A stretch of DNA of 64,000 nucleotides from Pseudochrobactrum saccharolyticum (GCF_008801715.1 NZ_VZPG01000003.1:434001-498000), one strand, 5' to 3'. Positions 54,998-63,188 are shown, numbered from the stretch's first letter. Translations and numbers: made by a program. Notes: generated by a model from the letters alone, not told the origin.

Positions 54998-56290
54998 TTA
55001 CATATTCAGTCGTCGTGAAATCGACAGACCATGTGCCTGCAATCCTTCAGTTTCAGCCAGCGTAATCGCGGATGGCCCGAGAAGACGCAACTGCTCTGCA
55101 CCCAGTTTTAAAAGCGAGGTGCGTTTTACAAAATCCATCACCGACAGACCGGAAGAGAACCGCGCGGATCGGGCTGTCGGCAGAACATGGTTCGGCCCGC
55201 CGACATAGTCACCGATCGCTTCCGGTGTATATTTACCGATGAAGATCGCACCGGCATTACGGATTTTCGGCAGCAGACCATCCGTATCAGCCACTGCGAT
55301 TTCCAGATGCTCGGCAGCAATACGGTTAATCAGCGGCACAGCACTGTCAAAATCATTTACCAGAATGACCGCACCAAAATCCTGCCAGCTGGCACGGGCG
55401 ATTTCCGCACGCGGCAAGGTCTGCAACTGACGTTCCACCGCATCTTCCACCGATTTGGCGAAATCCGCACTGTCGGTCAGCAGAATTGACTGGGCAAAAG
55501 CATCATGCTCGGCCTGCGCCAGCAAATCCGCGGCAATCCAGTCCGGATTATTGTCACTGTCAGCCACAACCAGCACTTCTGACGGGCCTGCAATCATATC
55601 AATACCGACTGTGCCGAAAACCAGACGTTTTGCGGCCGCAACATAGGCATTGCCAGGACCGACGATTTTAGAAACCGGTTTGATGGTTTCAGTCCCGTAG
55701 GCCAGAGCTGCAACAGCCTGCGCACCGCCCACACGGTAAATCTCTGAAACACCGGCAAGATGCGCAGCCACCAGCACCAGAGGATTCAACACGCCATCCG
55801 GTGACGGAACCACAATAACGATACGCTCAACGCCCGCGACTTTAGCCGGAACCGCATTCATCAGCACCGAGCTCGGATAGCTGGCTGTGCCACCCGGCAC
55901 ATAGAGCCCGACCGATTCAACAGCTGTCCAGCGTGAGCCAAGCTCAACACCGAGTGTATCGGTATAATAATCGTCTTTCGGCAGCTGACGCTTATGATAG
56001 GATTCAATCCGGTCGCGCGCCACAATCAGCGCATCAATCACAGACTGGTCAGCATTTTTAACAGCTTCCTGTACTTCCTCAGCCGTCACAGCAATGCCGG
56101 TCTTTTCCAGATCAATCCGGTCAAAACGTTTGGAATAGTCGATCAGTGCATGATCGCCGCGCTCGCGTACCTGCTGCACGATCTCACGCACGGCACGGTC
56201 AACATCTTCTGAAACTTCGCGTTTGCCTGCCAGAAACGCCGCAAAACGGTTTTCAAAATCTGCGGCACTTTGTATGAGCGTCTGAACCAC
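54998..56290 (-). CDS. hisD: Histidinol dehydrogenase
   Basis: 430 residues. Zinc enzyme of the last two steps of histidine synthesis. Signature blocks: GLYVPGGTASYPSSVLMNAVPA, the KIVGPGNAYVAAAK segment, DMIAGPSEVLVVAD and LLAQAEHDAFAQSILLT, which contain the zinc-binding Gln/His. GGPNHVLPT, the catalytic histidine, is near residue 365. Cytoplasmic dimer. The DUF2948 gene ends nine bases upstream. Confidence 0.97.
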   Translation of the reverse strand: MVQTLIQSAADFENRFAAFLAGKREVSEDVDRAVREIVQQVRERGDHALIDYSKRFDRIDLEKTGIAVTAEEVQEAVKNADQSVIDALIVARDRIESYHKRQLPKDDYYTDTLGVELGSRWTAVESVGLYVPGGTASYPSSVLMNAVPAKVAGVERIVIVVPSPDGVLNPLVLVAAHLAGVSEIYRVGGAQAVAALAYGTETIKPVSKIVGPGNAYVAAAKRLVFGTVGIDMIAGPSEVLVVADSDNNPDWIAADLLAQAEHDAFAQSILLTDSADFAKSVEDAVERQLQTLPRAEIARASWQDFGAVILVNDFDSAVPLINRIAAEHLEIAVADTDGLLPKIRNAGAIFIGKYTPEAIGDYVGGPNHVLPTARSARFSSGLSVMDFVKRTSLLKLGAEQLRLLGPSAITLAETEGLQAHGLSISRRLNM

Positions 56291-56299
56291 GCTAACCCC

Positions 56300-56758
56300 T
56301 CATTTCGTCATATTATCAGCAGCTATATGATCCGGTTTATTGCCGGTTTCCCAGGCAGGTCCCAGATCAGCAAGGCGCATTTCAATCACTTCAACAGTAA
56401 GACGAATGGTCTTATCTGCTGCAAAAACCAGTTCAATCACACCGGAAGGCGCATCAGCCGGTTCAAAATTAATCGCCAGCAAAGACAACACATCCTGTGG
56501 TGCGGTGCGGTCGATATTCTGTACACGTACCTGCGTTACACGGTCAAAATGCAACACGCTGCGGCGGCGCTCATAGCTCTCTTTACCGCGTGTGCGCACA
56601 GGCTGCTGTTCGCGGGCAAAACGGTTGCAGGCAAGAATAAAACGCTGCTCCGCAGGGCGGTAATCCAGATCGCCGACTTTCAGAACCGCATCCTGCATAT
56701 GTGCAGAAATAATCTGTAAGTCTTCCTCATCCATTGCCACAAGCTTGAGCATTCGCAA
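56300..56758 (-). CDS. DUF2948 family protein
   Basis: 152 residues, unknown function. It begins LKLVAMDEEDLQIISAHMQDA, the typical DUF2948 opening, and contains RFILACNRFARE and RVQNIDRTAPQDVLSLLAI, then a strand-rich C-terminal domain (GVIELVFAADKTIRLTVEVIE). Always found between murA and hisD in this bacterial order. No motif suggesting catalysis. Confidence 0.92.
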   Translation of the reverse strand: MRMLKLVAMDEEDLQIISAHMQDAVLKVGDLDYRPAEQRFILACNRFAREQQPVRTRGKESYERRRSVLHFDRVTQVRVQNIDRTAPQDVLSLLAINFEPADAPSGVIELVFAADKTIRLTVEVIEMRLADLGPAWETGNKPDHIAADNMTK

Positions 56759-56849
56759 TCATTCTCCTTGAGCATTTCAATTCGCTAAGAACGGTCTATG
56801 CCATTGATATAAGCACTTAACAGTAAAAAGCACTACTGATTAATAGCAA

Positions 56850-56880
56850 ACCCCGACCTGCGACAACAGATCGGGGTCTG
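56850..56880 (-). terminator. Intrinsic terminator of murA
   Basis: On the minus strand CCCCGATCTG pairs with CAGGTCGGGG (one T-G pair) around TTGTCG and is followed by TTTG. It starts 24 bases after the murA stop. Confidence 0.7.
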
Positions 56881-56903
56881 GTTCAGAAAAACCTGCAAAC
56901 AGA

Positions 56904-58193
56904 TTAACCGCTGATGCGGGAAACCTCGGCCCCGCAATTAGACAGCTTCTCTTCCAGACGTTCAAAACCACGATCCAGATGATACACGCGGTTCACAGTG
57001 GTTTCACCTTCTGCCGCCAGACCTGCAATCACCAGTGTTGCAGAGGCACGAAGATCGGTCGCCATCACCGGCGCACCCTTCAGGCGTTCAACGCCTTCAA
57101 CCGTTGCGGTTTGGCCGGACAGGGAGATTTTTGCACCCAGACGCGCCAGTTCCTGCACATGCATGAAACGGTTTTCAAAAATCGTTTCCGTAATATGCGA
57201 TGTACCTTTGGCTTTGGTCATCAGACCCATGAACTGCGCCTGCAAATCGGTCGGGAAACCCGGGAACGGATCGGTCGTAATATTCACCGGCTCAATGCCG
57301 TGACCATTGCGCACCACGCGAATGCCGTTTTCCACATCGGTGATCTCTGCGCCGGTCTGGCGCACGACATCCAGTGCAGACTGCAACAGGTCAGATCGGG
57401 TATTCTGCAGAACCACATCACCGCCGGTCATGGCAACAGCCATGGCATAGGTGCCGGTTTCAATACGGTCAGGAATCACGCGAACACGCGCGCCATTCAG
57501 GCTGGTTACACCCTGAATGTGAATAGTCGGCGTACCCGCACCTTCAATTTTCGCACCCATGGCATTCAGGCATTCTGCGAGGTTTACCACCTCCGGCTCA
57601 CAGGCCGCGTTGTGAATGATTGTATCGCCCTTGGCGAGACAGGCAGCCATCAGCGCCACATGGGTCGCACCAACAGAGACTTTCGGGAATGTGAATTCAG
57701 CTCCGACAAGACCCGAACTGGTTGTTGCACGGGCATAACCGTTTTCAATCTCGATCTTTGCACCCAGTGCAGTCAGGCTATCGAGCATCAGGTCAACCGG
57801 ACGTGTGCCGATCGAGCAGCCGCCCGGCAGCGACACAATCGCTTCACCGGCACGTGCCAGAAGCGGCCCGATAACCCAGAAGCTGGCGCGCATTTTAGCA
57901 ACCAGTTCATAAGGCGCGGTGGTGTCGACGATATTCTTCGTGGTGAAATGCACAGTGCGCTCATAGGAGCCGTTCTGATGTTCGCGACGGCCGTTGACCG
58001 AATAATCCGCACCGTGATTGCCGAGAATGCGTGTCAGCAGCTCTACGTCCGCCAGATGCGGCATATTTTCAAGCGTCAGCGTTTCATTGGTCAGAAGCGA
58101 TGCAATCATCAGTGGCAGAGCTGCATTTTTCGCGCCGGAAATCGGGATAATGCCGTTCAGTTTGTTGCCGCCGGTGATTTTAATACGATCCAT
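56904..58193 (-). CDS. murA: UDP-N-acetylglucosamine 1-carboxyvinyltransferase
   Basis: 429 residues, first committed enzyme of peptidoglycan synthesis. The start [14 protein letters not shown] is standard. The catalytic cysteine lies in [15 protein letters not shown], the loop attacked by fosfomycin, so the enzyme keeps the sensitive Cys form. [22 protein letters not shown] and [14 protein letters not shown], the later substrate-binding blocks, are intact. Two inverse alpha-beta domains as in the family. The antisense strand is open for 461 codons, but this is a shadow. Confidence 0.98.
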   Translation of the reverse strand: MDRIKITGGNKLNGIIPISGAKNAALPLMIASLLTNETLTLENMPHLADVELLTRILGNHGADYSVNGRREHQNGSYERTVHFTTKNIVDTTAPYELVAKMRASFWVIGPLLARAGEAIVSLPGGCSIGTRPVDLMLDSLTALGAKIEIENGYARATTSSGLVGAEFTFPKVSVGATHVALMAACLAKGDTIIHNAACEPEVVNLAECLNAMGAKIEGAGTPTIHIQGVTSLNGARVRVIPDRIETGTYAMAVAMTGGDVVLQNTRSDLLQSALDVVRQTGAEITDVENGIRVVRNGHGIEPVNITTDPFPGFPTDLQAQFMGLMTKAKGTSHITETIFENRFMHVQELARLGAKISLSGQTATVEGVERLKGAPVMATDLRASATLVIAGLAAEGETTVNRVYHLDRGFERLEEKLSNCGAEVSRISG

Positions 58194-58576
58194 AATTTTT
58201 CACTTTCACGGCAATGTCTTCCGGCACAAAACGCATTCCCTGCATTTGTCGAGACAGCCTGTTTTCAGACAGCCACAGCAGATGCTGCTTCTGTCCTGTT
58301 CCGGTTTTTCTGTTACAGATATCTTTGCCGTGCAAAGTCTGCGCTGATATTGATGCTGCCATAAAGCAGTTTGGTGCCAACACAACAGTCTGATTCAATC
58401 AGAAATGTGTCTTTTATTCTAAAATCACACTTTTCATTAAAGCCATGATCCGTCTGGCAGCTTTGCATTATGCGGGAGGCTCATAATGCAGCCCCGAACT
58501 GTAAATATTCAGGCTTTCGTCTTCCGGCCATGATCCTAAATTGAAAAAGTTTAGAAATATCATCCGGACGAGGTAT
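58194..58576. promoter_or_regulatory. murA upstream region, no gene seen
   Basis: 383 bases between murA and the next small gene, all on the minus strand. No repeat or palindrome stands out. It must carry the murA promoter. The short frames through it have no family character. Confidence 0.4.
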
Positions 58577-58759
58577 TCAGTCAGTCTCAGTCTTACCGGC
58601 AGCAGGCAATCCTTCGCCGCGCTCATCTTCCGCACCGGAACGTCTTGAACGAATCTGCGCTTTACGGCGCATAAGATTCGCACGCAATTGTTCAGAACGG
58701 CGCTTAGCACGCTGATCTGCTTCTGCTTTTTGGGATGGGGTATCAGGCTTATCAGTCAT
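58577..58759 (-). CDS. Small conserved basic protein near murA
   Basis: 60 residues, rich in Lys, Arg, Glu and Gln. The central SEQLRANLMRRKAQIRSRR is a pattern I recall from short conserved proteins next to murA in alphaproteobacteria. No membrane or catalytic motif. One helix is likely through residues 10-48. Function unknown. Confidence 0.6.
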   Translation of the reverse strand: MTDKPDTPSQKAEADQRAKRRSEQLRANLMRRKAQIRSRRSGAEDERGEGLPAAGKTETD

Positions 58760-58909
58760 TATGCGGTTCTTTTACACCAGCAAACCTGTTTGGAAAAGCA
58801 TACATATGCACAGGTTTGTACGGTTTTTGTATTTTAAGCAAAAGAAATGCATTTGATGGCTTGCGGTTTCACGAATCTTATGCCAGAAGTCCGCCGCAAC
58901 GGACAGTAT

Positions 58910-58984
58910 GCTGCGGTAGCTCAGTGGTAGAGCACTCCATTGGTAATGGAGAGGTCGAGAGTTCAATCCTCTCTCGCAGCACCA
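58910..58984 (+). tRNA. tRNA-Thr (anticodon GGT)
   Basis: 75 bases including an encoded CCA end. The acceptor stem GCTGCGG pairs with TCGCAGC (last pair G-T), the anticodon loop is TTGGTAA in a CTCCA/TGGAG stem, and the T arm is GAGAG-TTCAATC-CTCTC. It reads ACC and ACT codons. Phage-type genes begin about 300 bases downstream, so the 3' half may serve as an attachment core. Confidence 0.96.
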
Positions 58985-59279
58985 GTTTTCCTAGCTTTTC
59001 CCAAACATTTAGATTTTTGAATATGCATAGCTGCGCATAGCTATACGCATGTAAGTGGCAAGATTCTGGCAAGGTTTGTTCTACAACCGTTTTGCACGGC
59101 ATTCGCCCGAATCGAATCTTGCCCTTCCCGTCATCCACACTGATTCACAGCCTCAATTAGCGCTCCCGAATCTTCCTTGACTCTTTTCTCGGAAGAGAAC
59201 ATTTGTAGAACAGAATTGAATTTTTAAAAACTTACCGACCTTTTGCGCACTCGTTTGCGCCACAGAGGAGTGCGCCTAA
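58985..59279. promoter_or_regulatory. Region between tRNA-Thr and prophage genes, possible attachment arm
   Basis: 295 bases with two exact ten-base inverted repeats: GGCAAGATTC (59057-59066) with GAATCTTGCC (59114-59123), and TGTTCTACAA (59077-59086) with TTGTAGAACA (59203-59212). TGGCAAG is also directly repeated at 59056 and 59067. Such arms beside a tRNA gene fit integrase or excisionase binding sites, or an early phage operator. A Shine-Dalgarno GAGG precedes the first ORF. Confidence 0.4.
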
Positions 59280-59534
59280 ATGGGCAACTGGAAAACCAAT
59301 TACAGGGTCAGTGATTTATCTGACACTCAAAAGCTGGAAATGATCTGTAAAAAATGCAGCAGGCTTGTTTACATTAACAAGGCCACAATCTGCACAGCCA
59401 AAGGACGCGAACAATTATATCTGGATGAGATAGAGAAACGCGCCCGATGCAAGGCACGGGGCTGCAAAGGTCAAATGCGCATGGCCATGGTTCGGCAGGA
59501 TGAAATGTCCGGCTTTACCGGAGGGCTGGCATGA
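59280..59534 (+). CDS. Small prophage cysteine-rich protein 1
   Basis: 84 residues. ICKKCSRLVYI and RCKARGCKGQMRM supply two cysteine pairs 40-45 residues apart, which is the spacing of a zinc ribbon. No other family recognised. It overlaps the next small gene by four bases (ATGA). First gene after tRNA-Thr, with a GAGG ribosome site. Confidence 0.65.
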   Translation: MGNWKTNYRVSDLSDTQKLEMICKKCSRLVYINKATICTAKGREQLYLDEIEKRARCKARGCKGQMRMAMVRQDEMSGFTGGLA

Positions 59535-59797
59535 TGCCAACTTTACGCAGCTTAAGTCACCTTGACCTGTTGCGCCTTACCTGCGGAGGCTGCGGACGGA
59601 TCAGAGATATCCCGTCGCGTTTTATGGCCATGATGTGCGGTGAGAATACCGATATTAATACGCTCCCCAACAGACTGCGCTGTCATGTTTGCAGCTATCG
59701 CGGCGCGAGTAACGTGGATATCCTTGCTGGTCAAGTCGATCTGCAAGGATCGTATTTTATTTATCAGGAGGATGACGGTATGAGGAGACTATTTTGA
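59531..59797 (+). CDS. Small prophage cysteine-rich protein 2
   Basis: 88 residues. LTCGGCGRIRDIP and RCHVCSYRGA form two cysteine pairs about 30 residues apart, resembling a zinc ribbon and similar in layout to the protein before it. No helix-turn-helix. Translation is coupled to the preceding ORF. Possibly DNA-binding or scaffolding; not assignable. Confidence 0.65.
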   Translation: MMPTLRSLSHLDLLRLTCGGCGRIRDIPSRFMAMMCGENTDINTLPNRLRCHVCSYRGASNVDILAGQVDLQGSYFIYQEDDGMRRLF

Positions 59798-59813
59798 ATG
59801 AGGACTCAGCACA

Positions 59814-59990
59814 ATGAGCGATGATACCCCGCCATGGGAAAGCAAACCTGCCAAACAGGAGGCACTCTATATCCATTGGTGCATGCACGAGGGTTGTAAG
59901 AAATGGGGTAGCTGGGGATTTAACGGCCGCTATGGCGTCGAATGGTTCTGCTTTGAACACAAAGACGATGGCGCAAAAACGCCGAAATGA
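59814..59990 (+). CDS. Small prophage cysteine-rich protein 3
   Basis: 58 residues from ATG 59814, too short for many gene finders, with GAGG eight bases before it. HWCMHEGCKKWG and VEWFCFEHK give a Cys/His set suitable for a single zinc knuckle, and the protein is rich in Trp. It follows the preceding ORF by 16 bases. The similar design of the three proteins suggests one functional group. Confidence 0.55.
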   Translation: MSDDTPPWESKPAKQEALYIHWCMHEGCKKWGSWGFNGRYGVEWFCFEHKDDGAKTPK

Positions 59991-60032
59991 ACCAAGGGCA
60001 CGATCCTGCGTTTCTTAGGAAGCGAGGATGGA

Positions 60033-60089
60033 ATGTGCAATCTCTATAAAATTAGAATGCATAGCGCCCAGCTGAATCAACGCGTCTAG
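60033..60089 (+). pseudogene. Possible remnant of an SRAP (YedK-like) gene
   Basis: A frame starting MCNLYKIRM and stopping after 18 codons. The start MCNLY with catalytic Cys2 is the common opening of phage and rhizobial SRAP peptidases that shield abasic sites. The rest of the family is absent, and the 180 bases after it contain only short frames with stops. AGGA and GAGG precede it. The match is short, so this is tentative. Confidence 0.35.
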
Positions 60090-60273
60090 ACGTTCGTTGG
60101 CAAAAAAGTAAGATTGGCAATATAATTCCGCTGAAGCTCAGGCAAAAGCAAATACAGCTGGCATATTAAAGGGAAACTTTATAAAGCCATTTATAATGGC
60201 GCAATAAAGCGTGATGGATCAGTAATAACACAAATGCGATCTATTTAATTATGGGCTATATAAGGAAATCTAA

Positions 60274-60963
60274 ATGCAGTTTGATGCAATCTTGCATGAC
60301 GTTCTGATACCAAATTTTTGTAGCAAGACTAACAATAGTTTTATACCATCCGACATTAAAGCGACATCCGTTAAAGTTTCTGAAATCGATAAAGCGGATT
60401 TTGCCAGAGCCTGGAATGCTGGCCTCATTAAGTATGTCGGATCAGGAAAATATAAGGCTGTAAAGGGAGGGACCGAGGGCTTTTTTTCGTCTGGCCCTAA
60501 ATCTGTTACACCAAGAACATTTTCCCTTTCCGTTGAGCCAATTATTACGATTGGTGTACTTGCAAGACTTCACTTTGATTTTGAATGGCCGGCGCACCTC
60601 ATTGGCGCACAATCAGTTGACTGGGCTTTTGATGCCATTACTCAAATTTCCGACGATTCCCGCGATGAGTACATCGCCTGTGAAGTAAAAAAAACACGTA
60701 GAGAAATTGATAGCCTCTTGAAACTAATGCATCAATACGCCGCCATTCCAGAATTAGATATCCTTACACTCAAGGATACAGAGAAAAATGCCTACAAAAA
60801 AGTTACCGCCCTCCGTAGGCGTAAGGCACCAATTTTTTGGGCGGTAGGGCCCGATCGTTACGAAATGGCATTTAGTGTCGAATATACGGGAAATAGCGCT
60901 ATTACGTTTAAGCCGATGCCTCTGAAAGCATTAAGCTATTCAGCTGTGAAGTTTAGTGATTGA
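60274..60963 (+). CDS. Unknown AT-rich prophage cargo gene, possible PD-(D/E)XK nuclease fold
   Basis: 229 residues, start supported by GGAAATCTAA-ATG. I do not recognise a family. SVDWAFDAITQI (about residues 113-124) followed by EYIACEVKKTRREI (about 132-145) gives an aspartate and an E-x-K on adjacent strands, the active-site arrangement of PD-(D/E)XK nucleases; residues 26-80 could be a DNA-binding part. Lower GC than the flanking genes, opposite strand to the lysis and tail genes and flanked by its own AT-rich leader, all typical of a phage-carried cargo gene. Nuclease activity is a hypothesis from two motifs. Confidence 0.6.
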   Translation: MQFDAILHDVLIPNFCSKTNNSFIPSDIKATSVKVSEIDKADFARAWNAGLIKYVGSGKYKAVKGGTEGFFSSGPKSVTPRTFSLSVEPIITIGVLARLHFDFEWPAHLIGAQSVDWAFDAITQISDDSRDEYIACEVKKTRREIDSLLKLMHQYAAIPELDILTLKDTEKNAYKKVTALRRRKAPIFWAVGPDRYEMAFSVEYTGNSAITFKPMPLKALSYSAVKFSD

Positions 60964-61010
60964 TGGATAACATAAGCGTGAATAAAGCGCTTTTGCACGG
61001 GATTTAGTCA

Positions 61011-61040
61011 CCATATAAAAGGCAGCCTTTAAGCTGCCTT
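61011..61040 (-). terminator. Terminator of the lysis cassette
   Basis: On the minus strand AAGGCAGC pairs with GCTGCCTT around a six-base loop, then TTTTATAT. It lies about 110 bases after the last lysis gene and may also end the convergent cargo gene. Confidence 0.75.
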
Positions 61041-61147
61041 AGCGTTACACACAAATAACCATGATATAAAGTATCATACACTCCATCCTACAAAGAGCTG
61101 CAGCGGCCACTATCGCCGAGCAAATTGATTAAAACGCAGTAAGACGG

Positions 61148-61447
61148 CTATTTTCGCTCCTGTGTCAGCACCGCAAGAACCTGATCTAATCGCTTGTTTG
61201 TTTCTCTCGTACTTTCCCTTGTCTCGTCTTTCAATTCCTTCATCCCTTCGCGCAACTGGTTTACATGCCCGTCGAGATCAACGCGGCGCACATAATCATC
61301 ACGCGTTCTATTGATCCGCTCGTGTAAAGCATCATCACCGGCCTTAATTGATGCAGCCAGCGACCGGAATGAAGCGATCAGAGCAATGATGAATGAAACT
61401 GCCATTGAAGCAGATATCCCGATCAGCCATTTGATATCCTCCCCCAT
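61148..61447 (-). CDS. Phage membrane-anchored coiled-coil protein
   Basis: 99 residues. Start ATG 61447 overlaps the stop of the Rz1-like gene (TGATG); three extra codons to 61456 are possible. The N-terminal helix IGISASMAVSFIIALIASF is followed by a long charged helix, probably coiled (ALHERINRTRDDYVRRVD to ETNKRLDQVLAVLTQ). Position at the end of the lysis cassette suggests a holin-associated or spanin-like role, but it has no diagnostic motif. Confidence 0.6.
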   Translation of the reverse strand: MGEDIKWLIGISASMAVSFIIALIASFRSLAASIKAGDDALHERINRTRDDYVRRVDLDGHVNQLREGMKELKDETRESTRETNKRLDQVLAVLTQERK

Positions 61448-61647
61448 CACCAGCACCCCGCCTTTTTCCCATAAGCATTGTGACCGGCAACGCCTTTACC
61501 TGCATTCATGTCATTGCCTGCCAGATAGACTGCCGTTTCCGGTTTAATGCTGATCTTCTGCCAGCCTGCGCAATTGTTCGCACTGGTCGCGCAGCCCGCC
61601 AAGCTCAATACACAGAGCAACACTATCCATATTGTCGATCGTTTCAT
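61447..61647 (-). CDS. Rz1-like outer-membrane spanin lipoprotein
   Basis: 66 residues. Signal with lipobox LAGC (cysteine 19), so a mature lipoprotein of about 48 residues. The pattern CAGWQKI...HNAYGKKAGCW matches short phage lipoproteins commonly beside Rz. It overlaps the 3' part of the Rz-like gene by about 104 bases in another frame, the nested layout typical of Rz/Rz1. Outer-membrane partner for the inner-membrane spanin. Confidence 0.65.
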   Translation of the reverse strand: MKRSTIWIVLLCVLSLAGCATSANNCAGWQKISIKPETAVYLAGNDMNAGKGVAGHNAYGKKAGCW

Positions 61648-61804
61648 TAATCCCTACCCTGTTCTGGATTGCTTGCGTGACAGCTTGAGCAGCTTTTAAT
61701 GCCGCATCCTGTTTGCCGTCATGTTGCCCGAGCGCATAAAAAAAGAGGCCTGAAACTGCCCCTCCGATAACCGCACCAGTGATGTGTTGAAGACTGATCC
61801 TCAT
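61544..61804 (-). CDS. Rz-like inner-membrane spanin
   Basis: 86 residues from ATG 61804, which overlaps the endolysin stop as ATGA. One N-terminal membrane helix (HITGAVIGGAVSGLFFYALG) and a periplasmic helical part with AALKAAQAVTQAIQNRVG and LRDQCEQLRRLAEDQ. Together with the overlapping lipoprotein it would fuse inner and outer membranes at the last step of host lysis. A longer frame upstream runs through the endolysin gene and is not real. Confidence 0.65.
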   Translation of the reverse strand: MRISLQHITGAVIGGAVSGLFFYALGQHDGKQDAALKAAQAVTQAIQNRVGINETIDNMDSVALCIELGGLRDQCEQLRRLAEDQH

Positions 61805-62553
61805 GCTACCTGATCCTGCATACGCTTGATGAGGAAATATGCACCAACAGCGAATGCCCCAACCATGATGATTGCAAGCGCCCACTGCATGGGACCGGTA
61901 CCAGAGGCCATACCGCCAAGACCGGATAAAAGCCCCCCAACAGATGCCCATGCCTCTGGTTTTTTCAGCGTTTCCGTGATTGACTGATCTTTGGGGTTGG
62001 CTTTTGCTGAGTGGATGGGGGCATCTGTAGTTGGTTGCATTCCCCGTATGATATGACGAGCCTGCGATACCACTGCTGATACTCGCTTTTGCCAACCCCG
62101 CCCGAACACCGACCACGTTTTCAAGGTTTTCATGAACCGCAGACGTTCAGCGGCATAAGCGTCGATCAGATCACCTTTGTAAGCATTGACCGCAGCGACA
62201 GTCTGGCCGCCAACAATGCCATCCGCTGTCACGCCAACCACGCGCTGCAGCGATTTAACCGCCTGAGCGGGGCCACTGTTCACGCCATAGTCAAAAGCCA
62301 TGAAATCGATACCGACCGGCAGCAGATCACCGCCGGATTGCACCCAATAGGAGCGCCGATAAATCTTTGCAGCTTCTTCTTTGGATAAGGCTTTGACCTG
62401 AGCGGGCGAAACGCTAGACACGCCGCGATGCGCGGCTAATGTCTTGTGAGTAATGCCGTATTTCGTGGCACCTCCCGGGTCTTTCGGATTATTCACATAT
62501 CCGCCCTCATGACCAAACATCAGGTCAAGCGCGGTCGTTAAGGTCTCACGCAT
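61801..62553 (-). CDS. Phage endolysin, glycoside hydrolase family 108
   Basis: 250 residues. GHEGGYVNNPKDPGGATKYGIT (catalytic glutamate at about residue 15) is the GH108 muramidase signature; WVQSGGDLLPVGIDFMAFDYG and the C-terminal peptidoglycan-binding half follow (VVGVTADGIVGGQTVAAV). Residues 205-245 form one or two hydrophobic helices (MQWALAIIMVGAFAVGAYFL), so the enzyme may stay membrane-tethered or also act in holin-like release. AAGGA precedes the ATG. First gene of the lysis cassette. Confidence 0.88.
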   Translation of the reverse strand: MRETLTTALDLMFGHEGGYVNNPKDPGGATKYGITHKTLAAHRGVSSVSPAQVKALSKEEAAKIYRRSYWVQSGGDLLPVGIDFMAFDYGVNSGPAQAVKSLQRVVGVTADGIVGGQTVAAVNAYKGDLIDAYAAERLRFMKTLKTWSVFGRGWQKRVSAVVSQARHIIRGMQPTTDAPIHSAKANPKDQSITETLKKPEAWASVGGLLSGLGGMASGTGPMQWALAIIMVGAFAVGAYFLIKRMQDQVA

Positions 62554-62612
62554 AGCGTTCCTTTCGTAAGTACAAGCAAGATCGCCGCGCCAGCTGGCAC
62601 GGTTTTATCCAT
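62538..62612 (-). pseudogene. Possible remnant of an older endolysin start
   Basis: A 24-residue frame beginning MDKTVPAGAAILL and losing family resemblance afterwards. I recall that opening from phage lysozyme-like proteins in this bacterial order. It ends 16 bases inside the GH108 gene. It fits a mosaic junction where one endolysin was replaced by another, but the match is short. Confidence 0.3.
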
Positions 62613-62665
62613 CTGATTTTTCCTGTGATTGTGCCTGACTAACAGGCTGGAGTGATTATTGCCGG

Positions 62666-63187
62666 TCAGGCAAAAGCAGCGTCGATCTGGGCTTGATCGA
62701 TAATTGTGCCGTCCAGAATTTGCGGCAATACCTGCGAATAAATGCCGAAGGCGTTGTTAACATGCGCTCCGACTGCATCAGATATTGCAATAATTGCTGC
62801 CGCATCCAGTACGGCAATCTCGCCTGTTGATGTGACCCAAGGCGTTGTAAAATTTGGATTGGCTTTTGCGGCTTCACGCGCACCAGCAATCATGATCTTA
62901 GAACGGTCATCAGTAGCAATATGCAGGCCATTAAATTCAAACCCACCGGTTTCTTTCTGCCAGCGTTTGTCGGCAGCATAGGCTATAAGTGCAGACTGAA
63001 TATTTTCAGGTGGGGTAGCATCAACAACGTTGCCATTTATCAATCGCTTATTTGCTTGATCTTCAAGCAAATCTTGCCACTGATTTTCGGTGATTTCAAC
63101 AGCATGAGGTGGGATATTGTCAGAGTTAATGATTGGATCATAAAAAGCTAAAACTTTTCCATCTTCGCTTAAGGTTGCTAGCTTCAT
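62666..63187 (-). CDS. Phage tail-fibre-associated protein, DUF4376 domain
   Basis: 173 residues from the ATG at 63187. The longer frame to 63397 lies inside the tail-fibre gene and is rejected. KLATLSEDGKVLAFYD and AVEITENQWQDLLEDQANKRLI resemble tail-fibre assembly proteins, and the last 110 residues (YAADKRWQKETGGFEFNGLHI, DDRSKIMIAGAREAAKA) are DUF4376. Such proteins usually follow and assist assembly of the tail fibre. One base separates it from the fibre gene. Confidence 0.8.
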   Translation of the reverse strand: MKLATLSEDGKVLAFYDPIINSDNIPPHAVEITENQWQDLLEDQANKRLINGNVVDATPPENIQSALIAYAADKRWQKETGGFEFNGLHIATDDRSKIMIAGAREAAKANPNFTTPWVTSTGEIAVLDAAAIIAISDAVGAHVNNAFGIYSQVLPQILDGTIIDQAQIDAAFA

Positions 63188-63188
63188 A

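Noticed and set aside
56979-58364. 461-codon plus-strand frame opposite murA
   Set aside because: Fully antisense to a clear murA; rich in His, Gln, Arg and Cys with no family motif. Long antisense frames arise from the codon bias of the real gene.
58878-59138. 86-codon minus-strand frame across tRNA-Thr
   Set aside because: Its middle is the antisense translation of the tRNA (the familiar RIELSTSPLPMECSTTELP-type string seen opposite many tRNA-Thr genes), not a protein.
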